From Chloroflexota bacterium (GTDB lineage: Bacteria > Chloroflexota > Dehalococcoidia > GIF9 > UBA5629), in contig CP070642.1 in the NCBI GenBank assembly GCA_020354105.1, forward strand, positions 166,251 through 172,862: DNA of 6,612 bases, in the 5' to 3' direction. This document shows, piece by piece, positions 5,247 to 6,612 of this stretch (its first letter is position 1; each line of letters opens with the position of its first letter). The position numbers were made by a program, and so were the translations under genes. The notes beneath the pieces are model-generated. The model was not told where the DNA came from. It saw only the letters and a list, made by a program, of their open reading frames with translations, and made no database searches.

Positions 5247-6612
5247 ATGTTAAAGAAAATCCTTATCTCCTTCCTATTGAATGCACTCTTAGTAATACTA
5301 CTCATACAGATTCAAGCCTCATACCTGCCAACATTTGCCGAAGAACCTGAACCAGAAGGCTGGGCTGCCATCATAGGTGTAACAGAATATCGGTGTCCAA
5401 CATGTATACTTGATCAGGAATGGAACGTATATCCAGTAGGGGTCAAACATCCTGATGACAGCGCGCGGGAATTAGCTCTTCAACTATCCCCCATCATCGG
5501 TAAAGACCATATAAAGCTATTGTTAAACAGTGAGGCCACAAATGCCGGTATCTACTACGCAATCCAATGGCTGACTGAAAACGCTGATGCTGATGACACC
5601 GTGTTTTTTTACTTCTGTGGACACAGTGCTCCTCAAAATATTGGTTCCTACGATAATTTCGTTCCAGATCGGCAATTAGCTGAATGGTTAGACAAACTAA
5701 ATTCGCAAACTGTAGTCGTCATCCTTGACACTTGCTATGCCGGCTCCTTTAGCAAGGAGCTGGGGCGAAACGGTCGGGTGGTCCTGATGAGCTGCCAATC
5801 AAATGAAAGCTCGCTTGAAGATCGAGATCTTAAGCATGGTGTTTTCACGTATTACGTATTACAAACGTTCAGTGATTTTGACGGCGCAGACTCAAACCGC
5901 GATTATGAACTCTCAGCCAAGGAGATATTTGATTATGCCAAGCCTAAGACCGTAGAAGAAGTTGTGGCGCCATTCGACAATCTGCCAGCTTTTTCACGGG
6001 GAAATGTGCAACATCCCACACTTTACATCCCGCCACACAAATTTGGTGAAATCAACTTGTTTATGAACGCTGTTTTTCACACTGATGCACAATCTGCTTC
6101 CAGTGCCACAGTCTTAACCATAGATGGGAAACCATACTCCCCAGAAGAGGTGCCTGATTCGTTTACCTGGTTATCCGACACAGTCCATCAGTTTGACATC
6201 CCCCCACAAGTGAACACCACTGAGGGAACGAGGCTCGTGTTTACCTCTTGGAATGATGACAATAAATCAGCTTCAAGGATGATAGCACACGGTGGCGAAT
6301 ACACGGCCAATTATAAGACCCAATACAAGCTCACCATCGAATCATCACACAGTAGCCCTAAGGGAGAGGGGTGGTACGATTCAGATTCAAAAGCTACAAT
6401 CTCAATAGACTCCACCGAGGGAAAGATAATCCAGCATATATTCACTGGCTGGAGTGGAGATTTCATCGGGCAGGAAGCCACGGCCTTGGTGACTATGGAT
6501 AATGCAAAAACAATCAGAACTAACTGGGAAACTGATTACCTGAGATTGTACATGCTCATATTCGGCTTAATAGCTCTTACTGGAATCACTGCAACCGTTA
6601 TGATATATATAA
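5247..6612 (+). CDS. Exported, membrane-anchored caspase-like peptidase (C14), open at right edge
   Basis: The frame is open from ATG 5247 to the window edge (455 codons seen, stop not reached). Residues 1-24 or 1-31 are a signal peptide (MLKKILIS, long hydrophobic core, then QASYLPTFAEE). The caspase/metacaspase domain spans about 38-260: GWAAIIGVTEY, a DDSARELALQL helix, the catalytic histidine in FFYFCGHS (His126) and the catalytic cysteine in VILDTCYAGSF (Cys163). Residues 215-226 (DSNRDYELSAKE) fit a 12-position EF-hand loop within the caspase domain, suggesting calcium binding. Two beta repeats of InlB/List-Bact type follow, about 286-358 and 359-428, the second with GEGWY, FTGWSGD and KTIRTNW. 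A hydrophobic helix at about 432-455 should anchor the protein, leaving the peptidase outside the membrane. Few residues probably remain beyond the window. The usual GHG is GHS here. GGA lies about 8 bases upstream of the ATG. Substrate is unknown; cleavage after basic residues would be expected if metacaspase-like. Confidence 0.85.
   Translation, partial: MLKKILISFLLNALLVILLIQIQASYLPTFAEEPEPEGWAAIIGVTEYRCPTCILDQEWNVYPVGVKHPDDSARELALQLSPIIGKDHIKLLLNSEATNAGIYYAIQWLTENADADDTVFFYFCGHSAPQNIGSYDNFVPDRQLAEWLDKLNSQTVVVILDTCYAGSFSKELGRNGRVVLMSCQSNESSLEDRDLKHGVFTYYVLQTFSDFDGADSNRDYELSAKEIFDYAKPKTVEEVVAPFDNLPAFSRGNVQHPTLYIPPHKFGEINLFMNAVFHTDAQSASSATVLTIDGKPYSPEEVPDSFTWLSDTVHQFDIPPQVNTTEGTRLVFTSWNDDNKSASRMIAHGGEYTANYKTQYKLTIESSHSSPKGEGWYDSDSKATISIDSTEGKIIQHIFTGWSGDFIGQEATALVTMDNAKTIRTNWETDYLRLYMLIFGLIALTGITATVMIYI

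Noticed and set aside
5084..5305. Minus-strand open frame of 73 codons spanning the lipoprotein-caspase junction
   Set aside because: It is antisense to two well-supported genes and has no recognisable domain or start signal.

Overview
This window holds two divergent gene blocks separated by a short regulatory gap of roughly 165 bases. Base composition is balanced to slightly AT-rich, and no mobile element, CRISPR array, tRNA or rRNA was seen. The left block (bases 1-3225, all minus strand) is a classic anaerobic energy-metabolism operon. In transcription order it encodes a small two-cluster ferredoxin subunit (KorD), then the alpha (KorA), beta (KorB) and gamma (KorC) subunits of a four-part 2-oxoacid:ferredoxin oxidoreductase. 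Six bases further on begins an HdrA-like iron-sulfur flavoprotein that runs off the left edge. The spacing is tight: 12 bases between D and A, a 4-base ATGA overlap between A and B, 59 bases between B and C, and 6 bases before the HdrA-like gene. The complex should oxidatively decarboxylate a 2-oxoacid (2-oxoglutarate is the best guess) to an acyl-CoA and reduce ferredoxin, or run in reverse for CO2 fixation.

The right block (bases 3392-6612, all plus strand) encodes three exported proteins. The first is a lipoprotein with a PKD domain followed by an OB-fold-like domain. The second is a lipoprotein with a proline-rich stalk, a beta-sandwich-like middle and a C-terminal lamin-tail domain. The third is a caspase-like (peptidase C14) protein with a signal peptide, an EF-hand-like loop, two InlB/List-Bact-type beta repeats and a C-terminal membrane helix; it is cut by the right edge and its ORF is open from base 5247. 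The second and third genes are 26 bases apart and are probably co-transcribed. The first may be a separate unit.

The organism is probably an uncultured strict anaerobe. Oxygen-sensitive 2-oxoacid:ferredoxin oxidoreductase plus HdrA, bacterial-type lipoboxes and sigma70-like promoter hexamers fit a bacterium such as a sediment Chloroflexota (Dehalococcoidia-like). The Kor D-A-B-C order and the beta-repeat/C-terminal-helix architecture also occur in archaea, so this assignment is an inference from gene content only.

The best leads are two. The HdrA-like protein has lost key residues of its dinucleotide-binding motif while sitting in a Kor operon. The exported trio combines OB-fold, lamin-tail and caspase domains, which could form a cell-surface module.
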